From Arabidopsis thaliana (lineage: Eukaryota; Streptophyta; Magnoliopsida; Brassicales; Brassicaceae): 64,000 bases of DNA. Position 1 is the first letter of the stretch. Every line of letters starts with the position of its first letter. The notes beneath the pieces were generated by a model. It was not told the DNA's origin and searched no databases. It saw only the letters and a list, made by a program, of their open reading frames with translations. The DNA lies in NCBI RefSeq assembly GCF_000001735.4, contig NC_003076.8, forward strand, positions 12,648,001-12,712,000, written 5' to 3'. Below, piece after piece: positions 11,941 through 23,470 of this stretch. The translations under genes and the position numbers were made by a program.

Positions 11941-12199
11941 TAATCAGTGGATTCTGTTACAATGTCATTAGAAAAAATGTAAGCACAAATTTAATTCTCC
12001 TCATTAAGGGTTATATATAAAGTAATGTTACTTTTGAATCCAATTGTGTTAATTGCTAATTATGGATCTAAAATACGGGGCTATAAAATAATATCTGTTA
12101 TTTTTAAATTTAAGATTTCACAATTTTCGGTTTGAATATTCTACTATTTTTAATAGTTTGAAATCTTGCGTGACCAAAATTATTTTATCACGAAAAGAA

Positions 12200-13274
12200 A
12201 GTATATTATATTAAAAAAACAAATTAAAAACCACATGTCAGTTGAATCAAATCATATAAATGAAAGTTGGTCAGCTCTCCCCATATGAGTGACACATCAT
12301 CACACCAATGAGTGCCACATGTCATTCTAAATTAATATCATTAAAAAATAACAAAACTTAGTGATAAAAAAAAAAAGTTTCACATTGCATTGAATCATCC
12401 ATTAATCCCATTCTTAACTAAATATCTTCATCAAAAAGAAAAAATATGAAAAATCATGTTAATGTATTAAACACTACTTTCATTTTACTTTTTTATTTTG
12501 CTATTTTTTAATAGTCATTACTTGATAACGACTATAAATTTTCGGGTATTGCAACTTAGTTGTTTGCTAACTTTTATTAGTTTAGAATTTTAACTTAGTA
12601 TTTCTTATTATTACTTTTTTTGTCGATATGATATGGTCTTTTTGTGCTTTACGATAAATGGGTAACATTAATAATTACATACATGTTTTTTTTAAGTAAT
12701 GGTCTTTTGAGATGTTATATATACTAAAAAATTCAATATACGACACTCTCTCCAATATAGCTATATGCAAATGCAAAGAGAAAAACCTAAAAATGTTGAC
12801 CTAAAATACTATTTAATTTTTGCTTTTTTTTTTCTCTTTCATGTGAAAACTTTTAAAGCAAATGAGTATAGTTAATTATACATTTGTTATTCAAATCACG
12901 TCAATCCAATATTTAGCCATGAGCCTATGATTGGAATACTAGATTAGGAGAGAATACATAGATTGAATTTTTTGCTTAGAATCAATTTAGACAACTTTCA
13001 AACCAAATAAGTAAACATAATTGCATACCATTGTATCATGTATTGTTGATGTAAGTATTTCATGATAGTGAAAAAAGATTAGAATATAATTGATATTTGA
13101 ATCAAAAGTGAATCTAACTATACACATATAATTACAAAAAATGAATATAACTTTATTAACTACAAAATACCATACACAAAAATAACATGAATTAACAATA
13201 AAAATAGTTAAACATAATTTTTTTTAAACAATTTTCAAAACAACAACCCACGCATAGCGTAGGTACTCTCCTAG
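12200..13274 (+). mobile_element. Probable short non-autonomous Helitron (ATREP-like)
   Basis: The right end carries a Helitron 3' signature: an imperfect 7-bp hairpin (CCCACGC / GCGTAGG, about 13248-13263), then about 8 bases and CTAG at 13271-13274 followed by T. The left end near 12200 (tatattatattaaaaaaac, then ccacatgtcag) resembles the A/T-rich 5' start of Arabidopsis Helitrons, but the initial TC is not clear. The interior is non-coding and has the typical gacacat and gccacatgtcattc words near 12290-12330. Confidence 0.5.
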
Positions 13275-14371
13275 TTTATTTAATGTATTTAAAATTTCAA
13301 TATATTATTTAGTATAAATATTAAAGAAACCGTACCATGTTAAACAAAATATGAAGTCTAACAATAAAAATAATTAGGGTTTAATTTTTTCAAAATCTAA
13401 CTAAATTAACTAAAGAATTTTAAAAAATAAAAATAATTGAATAATGAATAAATTCATGAATAATGAATAAGTATCAAACATCCAAAAATTTTGGGCTACC
13501 GTGATGGGCTTTTAAAAATTCAATAACCCAATAAGATTAGTTACATTATAATTTGTAACTCGTTAGTAACAAATAGACGCGGTAAAACTTTCTCCACGTG
13601 GCCTGCATTCGGAAGTTGCCGCGTCATATACCGTAGTCATTTCATAATGCCGTGAAGTCGTCTAAATAATCATTACGTGTACTCACAGTTCGAAACGACA
13701 ATGTTGTAGCAAAGTTTTTAAAATTTAAAATAATTCTCGAATGCCTCATTAATATTATCTTCTCGAGGAAGCGGAAACGATTCACTGTACCTTTGAACAC
13801 CCTAACCAGCTTTACTCTCTTCTCACTTCTCTCTTCTCTCTAAGGGCGATGATATCTTGCATGTGAGATCTCGATCTCTCGATATCCAAATCCCCACAAA
13901 TACTCGCTTCTGATCTGAGAATCTACTACTTTCTAGCTTCATCAAAGTTGTTGTGTAGTCGAATCATATTCTCTCCATCTCCGACGCTCGATCGCTCTCT
14001 CTCGAACAGACCCGTAACCTAGTTCTAGTATTAACGACCTGTCTCTCTCGTCATCACTCCATCTCCGACGTTTTCTCAGCTTTTACTTCTTCAACTTCAA
14101 GGTAAGCCGCGGTTTTCTTCTTTTTGATTTTACAGTTCGAGCTTCTTTCTTTTTTCCCAGATAAATCTTGCGTGTGCAATTGTTTGAAGCTATATAATTT
14201 TTGAACCAAGGGAGATTTTTAATATCGACTTTTTGACGAGTTTGTGATTTTTTATAGAAACCCTAGATGTAAAGAAAAAACAGTAATTTTTTTCATCTGT
14301 TTTACCAAAGATTTTTTCATCAGTTAAACCCTACTAACTATTCTAGTCTTTTTTGATGTATATTGTGCAAG
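13275..14371 (+). promoter_or_regulatory. 5' region of the TNPA-like gene
   Basis: AT-rich spacer to about 13530, then gttacattataatttgtaac and ttagtaacaaatag (13538-13575), like the TTTGTTAC subterminal words seen elsewhere. From about 13770 the sequence becomes CT-rich (ctcttctcacttctctcttc), as in plant 5' leaders. A plausible leader donor is at 14100 (caag|gtaagc), and the leader acceptor must lie before the ATG at 14372. No TATA box could be placed with confidence. Confidence 0.4.
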
Positions 14372-14386
14372 ATGAATCTTAACGGC

Positions 14387-14500
14387 GGTGGTTCTGGCTC
14401 TAGTGGTTCTGGATCTGGTGGTTCTGTCTCTGGTGGTTCTGGATCTGGTGGTTCTGGCTCTGGTGGTTCTGGATCTGGTGGTTCTGGCTCTGGTGGACGT
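14387..14500 (+). repeat. 15-bp coding minisatellite encoding GGSGS units
   Basis: About seven copies of a 15-bp unit (ggtggttctggctct or ggtggttctggatct) lie in frame inside exon 1 of the TNPA-like gene, giving a glycine/serine linker-like N-terminus. It passes directly into CGTGG-type repeats that encode an Arg-Gly-rich region. Long open frames on the other strand (Thr-rich) and in the other phase (Val/Leu-rich) are by-products of this repeat. Confidence 0.8.
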
Positions 14501-14750
14501 GCTAATGGTCGTGGTAATGGTGGACGTGGTAGCGGCCGTGGTGGTGGCCGTGGAGATGGCCGTGGAGATGGTCGTGGAATTGGTGGTGGTGGCCGTGGAA
14601 GAGGAAGAATTCCGGCTGCATTTATGGGACGTGGACGTGGCCGTGGAAGGGGTAACCATGGTCAAATGTCCATTGACGCCTTGCAAGCTCAGGAAGCAAG
14701 GAGATTGATGCCTGTTCTTCATTCATAGAGACCTGTTGGAACGTTGTGGT

Positions 14751-16530
14751 ACGTGTGAATGTCTCTCTTGTCTGCTTTGTTACGTGATTAGGATTAATTG
14801 AAAATATGATTTGGTTCACTAATCATAATCTCTGAACTTGTGAAATTGTTTGAATGATTTGGATCATGTTAATAATTGTGTTTGACTCAAGTAAATTTGT
14901 TAATTGGTTTACATTAGCTTGAGAAAAACTGAAAACGTGAGTAAAACAAAACTTGATTGTTTTTTAAACCTAAACGAAATTATCTACATTTAACTGAATT
15001 ATTTCTCATTTGTATATTATTCCAACGTCTATTTGTGAAACAAAGCCTAATTAATTGTGTGTCTACTTTGTTAATTCTCTGGAATTGAGAACTTGTCAAA
15101 TTGTATAACTGAATTTAGTATCAATTCTTAAATTCATCACTGGTTTTATATAGATGAGATGTGGAAAATTAATAGTGTTACTTGTGTATAACTGAACTTG
15201 TGAAAAATTGTATGATTGATATCGATCAATATCATTTGTCTCTCTAGTTTTTATAGAACAAATTAGTTGTCTGCTTTGTTATGTACTTGATTAGGATTAA
15301 CAGAAAATATGATTTGGTTCACATTGATCATAATCTATGAACTTGTGTTGTTTGACTGATTTGGATCGTGATAATAATTATGCTTTTGGTTTTTAAGTTG
15401 ATGACATAATCAAATTGATTCTTTGTTATTTATTAATTGTGTCTCTGGTTTTTATAGAATAGAAATAAAAATGACTTGTCTGCTTTGTTATTTACTTGAT
15501 TAGGATTAATTGAAAATATGATTTGGTTGACTAATCATAATCTCTGAACTTGTGAAATTGTTTGAATGATTTGAATCATGTTAATAATTGTGTTTGACTC
15601 AAGAAAGTTGTTAATTGGTTTACATTAGCTTGAGAAAAGCAGAAAACGTGAGTAAAACTAAACTTGATTGTTTTTTAACCCTAAACAAAATTATCTACAT
15701 TTAACTTAATTGTTTGTGATTTGAATATTGTTCCAACTTCTATTTGTGAAAAAAAACTAATTAATTGTGTATCTACTTTGTTAATTTTTTGTATTTGAGA
15801 ACTTGTCAAATTGTATAACTGATTTTAGTGTGGGATTATAAATTTCATCACTGGTTTTTATATAGATGAGATGTGGAAAAATTGATTGTGTTACTTGTGT
15901 ATAACTGAACTTGTGAAAAATTATATGATTGATATCGATCAATATCATTTGTCTCTCTGGTTTTTATAGAACAGAAATAAAAATTAGTTGTCTCCTTTGT
16001 TATTTACTTGATTAGGATTAACAGAGGATATGATTTGGTTCACATTGATCATAATCTATGAACTTGTGAAATTGTTTGACTGATTTGGATCATTATAATA
16101 ATTGTGTTTTTGGTTTTTAAGTTGATGACATAATCAATTTGATTGTTTGTTTTTTATTAATTGTGTCTCTGCGCGGTCAAAAATTTTTTTTTATGTCTTT
16201 GGTTTTTATAGAACATAAATAAAAATGACTTGTCTGCTTTGTTATTTACTTGATTAGGATTAACAGAAAATATGATTTGGTTCACTAATCATTATCTCTG
16301 AACTTGTGAAATTGTTTGACTGATTTGAATCATGTTAATAATTGTGTTTGACTCAAGTAAATTTGTTAATTGGTTTACATTTGCTTGAGTAAAACAGGAA
16401 ACGTGAGTAAAACAAAACTTGATTGTTTTTTAATCCTAAACGAAAACTTTCTACATTTAACTGAATTGTTACTGATTTGTATATTGTTCCAACGTCTATT
16501 TGTATCTAATTTGTTAATTTTCTGGATTTG
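14751..16530 (+). repeat. Intron 1 of the TNPA-like gene: tandem repeats of about 0.7 kb
   Basis: The intron consists of about 2.4 copies of a unit starting at tctgctttgttacgtgatta. Starts are at about 14771, 15479 and 16233, giving spacings of 708 and 754 bp. Each unit holds a second, shorter version of its own first part (starts near 15270 and 15990), so this is a two-level tandem array. Copies look about 90 percent alike by eye. No coding sequence is inside. Confidence 0.8.
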
Positions 16531-17349
16531 AGGTTTGGTATCGACAATGGTCCTCGGCGTGCAATTGTAGCTGCAATAAAAAGTCACTTTGATGGTCCAT
16601 GGTTCAACATATCATCTGTTCCCCATCATCCTATACTCCAGTGGTTGGGAGACTTCATAGTAAGTTTGATATCTTTTATCAAATACATCAAAAAACTTAC
16701 GTTATCTTTCTAATTTGTAACCTAAATTGTTTGTTCTCCTTTTGCCGCAATCTTTCTATTGGGATCCAATTCATTTGAATGATGTGTATCACCTCTGGTA
16801 TCATGTAGTTGCTGCCCGCCTTAGAGACATGATCTCTAAGGCTAAAACTTTCGGGAATAAACCTGAATGGATAAGTGAGGACACATGGCAGGATATGTTG
16901 GAGTATTGGAGCACTGATGAAGCTAAGAAGAAGAGCAAGACAGCCTCTCCCAATCGACTCTCCGACCGTGACGGGTTTGGGCAACATCGACACACCGCAT
17001 GTGCTAGATCTTATGAACAACTCCGAAACATAATTGTAAGTGAATTCAAATTTATTACATTTTGTTATCTTCTTAATAAGTAAACGTGTCATTAATGTGT
17101 TGTACATGTTTTCTACAGCGGCAAAAGGAAGGTATTGAGCCTTCGATGCTCCGCATCCTTAGAGAGACTCATGGTAAAGTTGATGGCACATATGTGGATG
17201 AAAAGGCAAATGCCTTTGATGAAGAAATTCAGAGACAGCTTGACGAGATCGAGCTCTCTAGAAACTCATCAGGTCCTTCTGCTACTGATGATAGCACCAA
17301 TTCCACAGGCCTCGAGATATACTACAAGGTAACGAGTTTCTAGTTCTTC

Positions 17350-17812
17350 TATCATCGTGCTATTTTAGAGGGTTTCAACTAAGTGCTTTAGAAATTGAAG
17401 TTGTTTATATGGTCCAAACTTATTTAGTTTAGAAACTGAATTTGTCCTTCTTACAAGCTAGCACTTTAGAAACTGAAGTTGTTAATATGGTCTAAAGTTG
17501 TTTAGCGCTTTAAGAAACTTTAGAAACTGAAGTTGTTTGGTCCAAACTTATTAGAAACTTTAGAAACTGAAGTTGTTTAGCACTGTAAGAAACTGAAGTT
17601 GTTTAAAACCTGAAGTTGTTTGGTCCAAACTAATAGAAACTAAAGTTGTTTAGCAGTTTAAGAAAGTTTAGAAACTGTAAGTTGTTTAGAAACTAAAGTT
17701 GTTTAGAAACCATATGTTCTAAAGTTGTTTAGCACTTTAAGAAACTGAATTTGTGTAGAAACTGAAGTTGTTTAGAAACTGAAGTTGTTTATTTGGTCTT
17801 TGATTTCTCTAT
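17350..17812 (+). repeat. Intron 4 minisatellite (gaaactgaagttgttta units)
   Basis: About 15 degenerate copies of a 17-20 bp unit, gaaactgaagttgtttag with interspersed ggtccaaactt and agcactttaa variants, fill the last intron of the TNPA-like gene. The intron acceptor is at about 17814 before the coding word for VIAPQNG. Confidence 0.75.
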
Positions 17813-18192
17813 AGGTTATAGCACCTCAAAATGGGAGGATTTTTGGTGTTGGAGGAATCAGTACACGCGAGCGAGGTGAAAGCTCAGCAGCTGGTGCTTT
17901 GGGTAGAGTCACTCTTAAACGCCAAGTCATAACCTTGCAAGAGCAGCTGGCATCTGTTGTGGAGTGTCTGAAACAGTACATGCCAAATGGTGCGCCAAAC
18001 TTTGCCTCGACGCAGCGAACACAAGGAACCGACGCTTTAGTGACCATTCCAGACCGTGCTAACAACATGGAGAATGAAAATGCTGATGGGGACCAAGATG
18101 ATGACATTGACCCACTTTATCCTTTGAATGAGGATGCTAATGATGAGGCTTTTGAAGGTGAGGATGAAGCAGGTGGTGCTGCTGCCTTTTAA

Positions 18193-19200
18193 GTGATATA
18201 CTCGTTAAATTTCCTACTCTTTGTATCGTTTGAGACCGAGTATTGTTTAATGTCTAACCTTAATTTATTGCTTTCTGAACTATGCTTTTCATCTTATTAA
18301 TCCAGAGTGTGTAAGAAGATATAATTAACTATTTTAATGTATGATATTAATTATGCTTTTCGGAATTCTTGTTTTAACATTTGATTTTCTTTTATGCAAA
18401 ACGATTTAATACACTAATTAAAATGTATTAAAACAGAATTAGTCAAGTATAGTAAATTGTAACTAATAACACCAAAATAGTCAAAACAATTTGTTGCTAA
18501 ATTGCTACTAGAGCCTGTGGCAGTTTGTAAGTAAATAAGTGACAAGAATATCGTTAGACTTGTTAATAATTTTTTGTGTCTACATCGTTACATTTGTTAC
18601 AAGAAGATTTGTTGCACATAATTACGATCAGTCTGAAGGTAATAAGCTATTGCAATTTACTTCAATGATCTTGTGACAGTTTGTAAGAGGTACTTACAGG
18701 GTATATTGTAACAACTTTGTATCAAGTTTGTTATTAACGTGTATTGTCTCTTCCTTGTATCATTTTATGACAGGCTTTTTTGTTGCATTTCATATCAGAT
18801 TTGTTATACAATTTTGTAACTAAGTGTAACATATGCTTATTATATACTTGTTGCTATTTAGTAGCACTTGGTTACGAAATTTCTGAAGATAAATGTTACT
18901 ATTTTGCTTCAGTTATTTGTGGTAAGTGGTAATAAAGAGTGTCAATGTTTGTCCACACTATTTGTAACAAATTTGCCATGAGTTTTTAGTCGTTTTTTGT
19001 AAGCCTTTATAACAAGTTTTTTTGTGGTAACCTTGTGGCAAATTTCTTACCGTTTGCCACACATAGTTTTTTTGCGACAAGGACATAGTTACATCTTTCA
19101 ATTTGATGCTTATCCGTAGCAAATCTATATTTGTTACAAAACTGTTAATATACCTACTATTTTTTTGTAACTATATAAACCAAAAATTCAAGTGGCATAA
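18193..19200. repeat. TTTGTTAC/TTGTGGCA-rich subterminal-type zone
   Basis: After the gene end (polyadenylation-type AT sequence to about 18460), the next 700 bases are dense with short words in both orientations: tttgttac, ttgtaac, ttgttgc, gtggca, gtagca. This is the usual look of CACTA subterminal repeats that bind TNPA. A matching zone lies at 25920-26560. No CACTA terminal sequence was found at the outer edge (about 19200). Confidence 0.55.
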
Positions 19201-19316
19201 GCTTTTGGAATTGACTAAAGGTGCTCTAAAATTCCTTCCTACAACGTAAATGACGCTCCTTGAGGACGTGGACGGATCATTGCCGACTATGGCCTCTAGT
19301 GACTCATATTAGGCCT

Positions 19317-19506
19317 TACCTTCTTTTTTTTTTTTTTTTGACATCAGACTCACACTTGGCCTTACCTTTTTGTTTCTCGTTTTTCTCTGACTCTCTTTTC
19401 CCCTGAGATTACTGTTTTTTTTAGTTATTATTTTTGTGCATTTGTTTTCCTTATCAAACATCAATCTGATGTTGAAATAATAAATATCAAACATACTTGA
19501 AAATTG
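19317..19506. repeat. About 180-bp duplicated segment, copy A
   Basis: The stretch starts with an oligo-T run and gacatcagactcacacttgg and ends near catacttgaaaa. It is nearly identical to 27413-27594, with a handful of substitutions by eye. It lies just beyond the subterminal zone here, and inside the truncated intron of CACTA copy 3 there. Confidence 0.75.
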
Positions 19507-19727
19507 TGAAACTTGATATCCCTCGAGCCTTAATTTATTACTGTTATGTTTTTCAATTTAATTTCAGTTGATTGATACTATCATTTTAGGAAAACTTATC
19601 CATAAAGGCCGCAACATACATGCTTCTCGTGAATTCACATGTAAGAAGTTTCTTTCAATATTAGTCATTAGTCAACTTCGCACAGCCCTAAAGTTATGCT
19701 CAATAATGTGTACTCGTTTAAAATGGG

Positions 19728-20022
19728 TTGCTAAATTCTCCAAATGGTCATACTGACAATCAGTCAATGTCTGTTTGGTGTGATAGTAAGGCAGCAATTC
19801 ATATAGCGACAAATTCAGTCTTTCACGAACGCACCAAGCACGTCGAAGTTGATTGTTATTTTGTACGCAACGAAGTACTATCCAAAAACATATGCCTGTT
19901 ACATGTACAAAGTCAAAAACAACTTGCAGATATCTTTACAATGCCGTTGGGGAAGCAGGAATTTGATCGGTTATGTATCAAGTTGGGCATACAAGATTTG
20001 CACGATCCAACTTGCGGGAGGG
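19728..20022 (+). pseudogene. Ty1/copia RNase H C-terminal fragment
   Basis: An open frame gives the end of copia polyprotein: a VWCDSKAAIHIATN block (the CD..AA..IA RNase H signature), then VFHERTKHVEVDCYFVRNEV, a QLADIF block and the terminal HDPTCG. The preceding about 150 bases continue the same family in another frame (LKWVAKF), so there is a frameshift at about 19740. Reverse transcriptase, integrase and gag are missing. The frame runs into the purine tract and LTR. Confidence 0.85.
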
Positions 20023-20245
20023 TATTAACGACTCAACGGAGTTGGCGGACCAAGTCATGATCCCGACGATCACGTAACCATATAAGGAAGTTGCTCTGTT
20101 TTTGATACAATCTGTATACGATTGATCAATTGTGATTATGCATTGATTATAATTTAGGATTTTCTATGATCTCTTCTATAGCCTATAAAAGACATTTAAT
20201 ATGCATCAAAGTAAATACAAGAAACAATTTACAGTTTCTAAATCT
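20014..20245 (+). repeat. Copia polypurine tract and 3' LTR fragment
   Basis: GCGGGAGGG (20014-20022) follows the polyprotein end and should be the plus-strand primer site. The LTR then begins TATTAACGAC; the expected first bases are TG, so a substitution is likely. It contains a TATA-like box (gcctataaaag, about 20200) and ends in a leader-like stretch near 20245, where gypsy internal sequence starts. No 5' partner LTR is in the window. Confidence 0.55.
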
Positions 20246-20259
20246 TTATAATGGATATA

Positions 20260-20477
20260 GTTGAGTGCTTTGGTATGGAATCTAGGATATTGTGTGGGCT
20301 AGCGGAGAATTACATAGTGGTCAAGATTTGACTAGAACTATTTAGTGCATGGATTTGGTTTGTATGATCGGGATAATAAGCTAGAGAGATTGGGAGTTTC
20401 TGTGTTTTCAAACCTCTTCCACGGGTTCGGCTTTTGTGTTTTGCTTGAGGGCAAGCAAAAACTAAGTCTGGGGGAGT
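20260..20477 (+). mobile_element. Gypsy element internal 3' end with polypurine tract
   Basis: This short internal segment ends in gagggcaagcaaaaactaag, then TCTGGGGGAG, directly before an LTR start TGATAT. The motif is the same as at 1060-1090, which places this element in the same broad Athila/Tat-like group, although the LTRs differ. Confidence 0.6.
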
Positions 20478-21621
20478 TGATATACCTCGATTTTCACTGC
20501 TTTTAGCTATGAATTAGGTATAGTTTTTAGAGTCTTTTGTTATTTGTAGAGTCTTTTCTAGTCTTTTTCAGGTGTTTACATGTTTAGGATGCATTTGAAG
20601 ATTATGGAGCATTCTGGAGCAAAACAGACAACTTAACCTGCAACAGCAATCCAGAGACAAAAATTGACGTAGGTGTCGATCGACACAACCCCTGGTGTCG
20701 AGCGACACCAATACCTGACGGCAATTCAATTGCGCAACTTATTGATGTTTCTAAATTTGGCCCAGAACTTTTCCTTATTTCTAAGAAGGCCCATCACGTT
20801 TTAGGAACTTATATATTGATTTTTATGGTCATTGTTTAGATCTAAGTATTATTCTCTATTCTGTACTTTGGGGCAAACCCCTATGGAGACTCCCTTTAGA
20901 GAATATTCTTTTACAGTATTTTCTCTTCTTAATTTCATCATTGATTTCTTATTCAATCATTTTTCTATGATCATGCTTGACTAGTTCTCTTGTTGGGTTT
21001 AGAGATTCTCATTAGGGATTTGGTTGGATTAGTAGGTCAAAAACCCTGTTAGGATAATATATTTAGAATTCTTCATGATTGTTCTTAATGTTAGTTTTAG
21101 AGTAATTAACTAAAACTTGATTTTAGGATAATAGGTATACCCACCATAGGTATCTATTACTGGAACTATCTTAGATGAGCCTAGTATTTAGATGCGTGCT
21201 AGCGTCCATTACTTAGGTGAACTTATCAAACCTGATTATAATGCTTGCTTAGTTCTTGGGATTTACAAGAGAGTTGGAATCAATACTATTAAGCATAGTG
21301 AGTAGCACGACACACCACCGGTTACTTTATATTAGTGATTTATGTTCTAGAATGGTTCGATAATATTCCTAATTTACTGCTAAATCTACTATTCTGATAT
21401 CTCCTGAGAGTTTTCCTAAACCTGACATCTTAATCATCTGAATCTAAAACCAACTTTTAATTGCTTTCTTGTCTTTTACTTTTATAATATTTTTTGTTTA
21501 GCTTTATTTGAAACTGTTAGTCTATTGTGTGATCCGAGAACTTTGTGGAATTCGATCTCTAAATGCTATAACAACCTCTTTATTCGAGAGAGTATTCATT
21601 AGGGTAATTTAACTCATATCA
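20478..21621 (+). repeat. Gypsy 3' LTR, 1.14 kb, TGATAT...ATATCA
   Basis: The LTR is bounded by matching inverted ends TGATAT (20478) and ATATCA (ending 21621). Inside, near 20680-20715, the paired words gtgtcgatcgacac and gtgtcgagcgacacc form short palindromes. A TATA-like tatatattg lies near 20810. Being preceded by a polypurine tract it is a 3' LTR. The flank after it does not show a primer-binding site. Confidence 0.6.
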
Positions 21622-21734
21622 GTATTCCATCGCTTGATTGAACTTTCAGCATGTTAATCTATTTGTTCTCTTTATTTCTTCTAATTTGCAAGTTTCAATT
21701 TCAATTTGCAAGTATATTGGTAAGTTATTTGAAA

Positions 21735-21965
21735 GTAAATCTAATTGTTTTCAAAATTTTTAACGATTTATAAGTGTCGATAAGTATTTGCATGTAGATT
21801 TCATGAGTTCTTTTAGGTCTGGGCGTTCGGATTTCGGATCGATTTATTCGGATTTCGTTTTTCGGATTGGGGAGTCTATAATCCGAATAGTATTCGACTG
21901 ATTTTCGGATCAGATCAGATTTATTCGGATTTGGATTGGTTTTTAAACAACGGATCAACCAGTGC
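21735..21965. mobile_element. TCGGATTT-rich fragment, possibly a hAT-type non-autonomous end
   Basis: The word ttaggtctgggcgttcgg (about 21813) is followed by seven or more copies of attcggattt or tcggatc. Such ends are common in plant hAT-like miniature elements. It sits where the C-terminal (Ulp1-like protease) part of the adjacent DUF1985 gene would be expected, so it may be involved in that truncation. Confidence 0.3.
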
Positions 21966-22669
21966 CATAGGATCATAGATTCATCGTGAAGGCACACAGC
22001 CCTTCCTCATACAACTCAGTCCGTTGTTTCCAATATATGGAAAAACCTTTGCTGCCGCATTAACGAGTGAATGCTTTGAACTCCCATCTGGGGCCAGCTT
22101 AACAATTTCTCTCCTTATTCCTTTTACTCTCTCAAGCCTCACCTTTTCCTCCTCATTTTCATCAGACTCAGGCAGTATGCGATTGTCTTCAGCTAGTAAC
22201 TGGTCTGTAATATCAAACATAGAATCATCATTGTCCTTCTCACCGTCAATCTTGTCAGCTTTTTCCTTGACTTCCTCAACTATATTGGGGACAGAAGCAG
22301 CATCTCCTATCTTCGCATCAATAGCATGTGATTTTGGCATTTTTAGTTTCACCTTTGTAGGCACCTTTGGAAGCGTCAGCTTTTTTCCTCTTTTCTTTTG
22401 GGGGCCTGGTTCTTTGACGGTTAGCTCATTTAGGGTTTTCTCTTTAACGACAGCTTTCTTCTTTGGATCTTGCTTCGCTCTGGAATTTCTCCTAGCCTTA
22501 GATGAGGCGCGTAAATTCCGGGCACCAGGAGACCTCTCAATGAAATCAATGTCACATTGGTTTACATCAACGTTCTTCAGGAATTCGCCTTCAAGATTCC
22601 TACTGACCCCAGGAATACCACCATCCTTCTCTACCACCAAATCTACAACTTCCTTCGACTGCAAAAACG

Positions 22670-23010
22670 TAAAGATAACTCAGGCGTAAACTAACGATAA
22701 CTCAGTCACATGTATAACGATAACTTAGTCGTCACTAAATAAGATAATGTTAACTCAGCCAAAAGTAAGTAAAATAAAGACAACTCAGCCGTATAACCTA
22801 ACGTTAACTTAGCCGTAACTAACTACTAAAGTTATAACTCAACCAAAATAAATAAGGTAGACAACTCAGTCGAATAACTTAATTATAACTCAGTCGTAAC
22901 TTAATAGCATAATGATAACTCAACCATCACATGATAATAACTTAATCGTAAGTAAATAGCGTATTGATAACTCAACGGTTAGCTTACTTGAGGAGGACTA
23001 GTAACATAGT
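22670..23010 (-). repeat. Intron filled with AACTCAGCC/GTAACT degenerate repeats
   Basis: On the plus strand the words aactcagcc, aactcagtcg, aactcaaccat and ataacttagccg recur about 18 times at 18-30 base spacing. The block lies between two DUF1985-gene exons. The same vocabulary fills the next intron (23760-23885) and the upstream region (24410-24720). Confidence 0.7.
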
Positions 23011-23423
23011 AGTTATTTGGAGGTTTCTTTGGACCTTTTGGTGTTAGTTGATTTTTGGGTTTTGGCATTTCTTGTTGATCAACTGTTAAAAACATATCTC
23101 TAATTTTCACTTTAGAGAATAATTCTGAGTTAGCTTGGGCATTTTAGTCAGTAAGGCCTACTCCAATGGTCTTCAGATGCTCTTTCATCTGTTTGAACTC
23201 ATTCTCAATAGATTCAAACCTACTTTCAAACTTTGCATCAATCCTCGCTTCCACTTGATCTCCAATCACCTCCATACGGGAGGACATTTCTTTGATGCTT
23301 GTATCAACGGTGTTAAACCTTGAGTTTAAGGGAGAAATTAATTTAGACACCGCATCCACGACCGACACATCTTCCCAAACATCCTCCTCATCCTTGTCCT
23401 CGTCATATTCACCAGCAATTTGC

Positions 23424-23470
23424 TTCTTCTTCTTCTTCTTCTTCTTCTTCTTCTTCTTCTTCTTCTTCTT
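23424..23470. repeat. (CTT)n microsatellite encoding poly-lysine on the minus strand
   Basis: About 15-16 uninterrupted CTT units lie inside the coding part of the DUF1985 gene and are read as AAG on the minus strand, giving a lysine run of about 17. The plus-strand Phe/Leu-rich open frames here are artefacts. Confidence 0.85.

Larger units (their letters stand above)
14372..18192 (+). pseudogene. Plant transposase (Ptta/En-Spm, TNPA-like) gene, probably defective
   Basis: Five exons can be joined: about 14372-14750, 16531-16660, about 16752-17035, 17120-17329 and 17815-18192. Exon 1 encodes a GGSGS-repeat tract, then an Arg/Gly-rich tract. Exons 2-3 carry the conserved core (FGIDNGPRRA, WISEDTWQDMLEYW, then a K-rich stretch and the SDRDGFGQHRHTACARSYEQL block), typical of plant Ptta/En-Spm transposases. 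Exon 4 is acidic. Exon 5 has a predicted coiled coil (LKRQVITLQEQLASVVECL) and an acidic tail. In En/Spm the TNPA-type protein binds subterminal repeats. Faults: a TAG stop in exon 1 (14726-14728), and the expected AG acceptor before exon 3 reads CAA (near 16750). The exon 5 TAA is the natural end. Confidence 0.65.

Noticed and set aside
14324-14728. Thr-rich minus-strand frame and Val/Leu-rich plus frame
   Set aside because: Both are shadow frames of the GGSGS/RG coding minisatellite in the TNPA-like exon.
22024-22689. 221-codon plus-strand frame rich in Ser/Phe
   Set aside because: It is the antisense shadow of the lysine/glutamate-rich exon of the DUF1985 gene.
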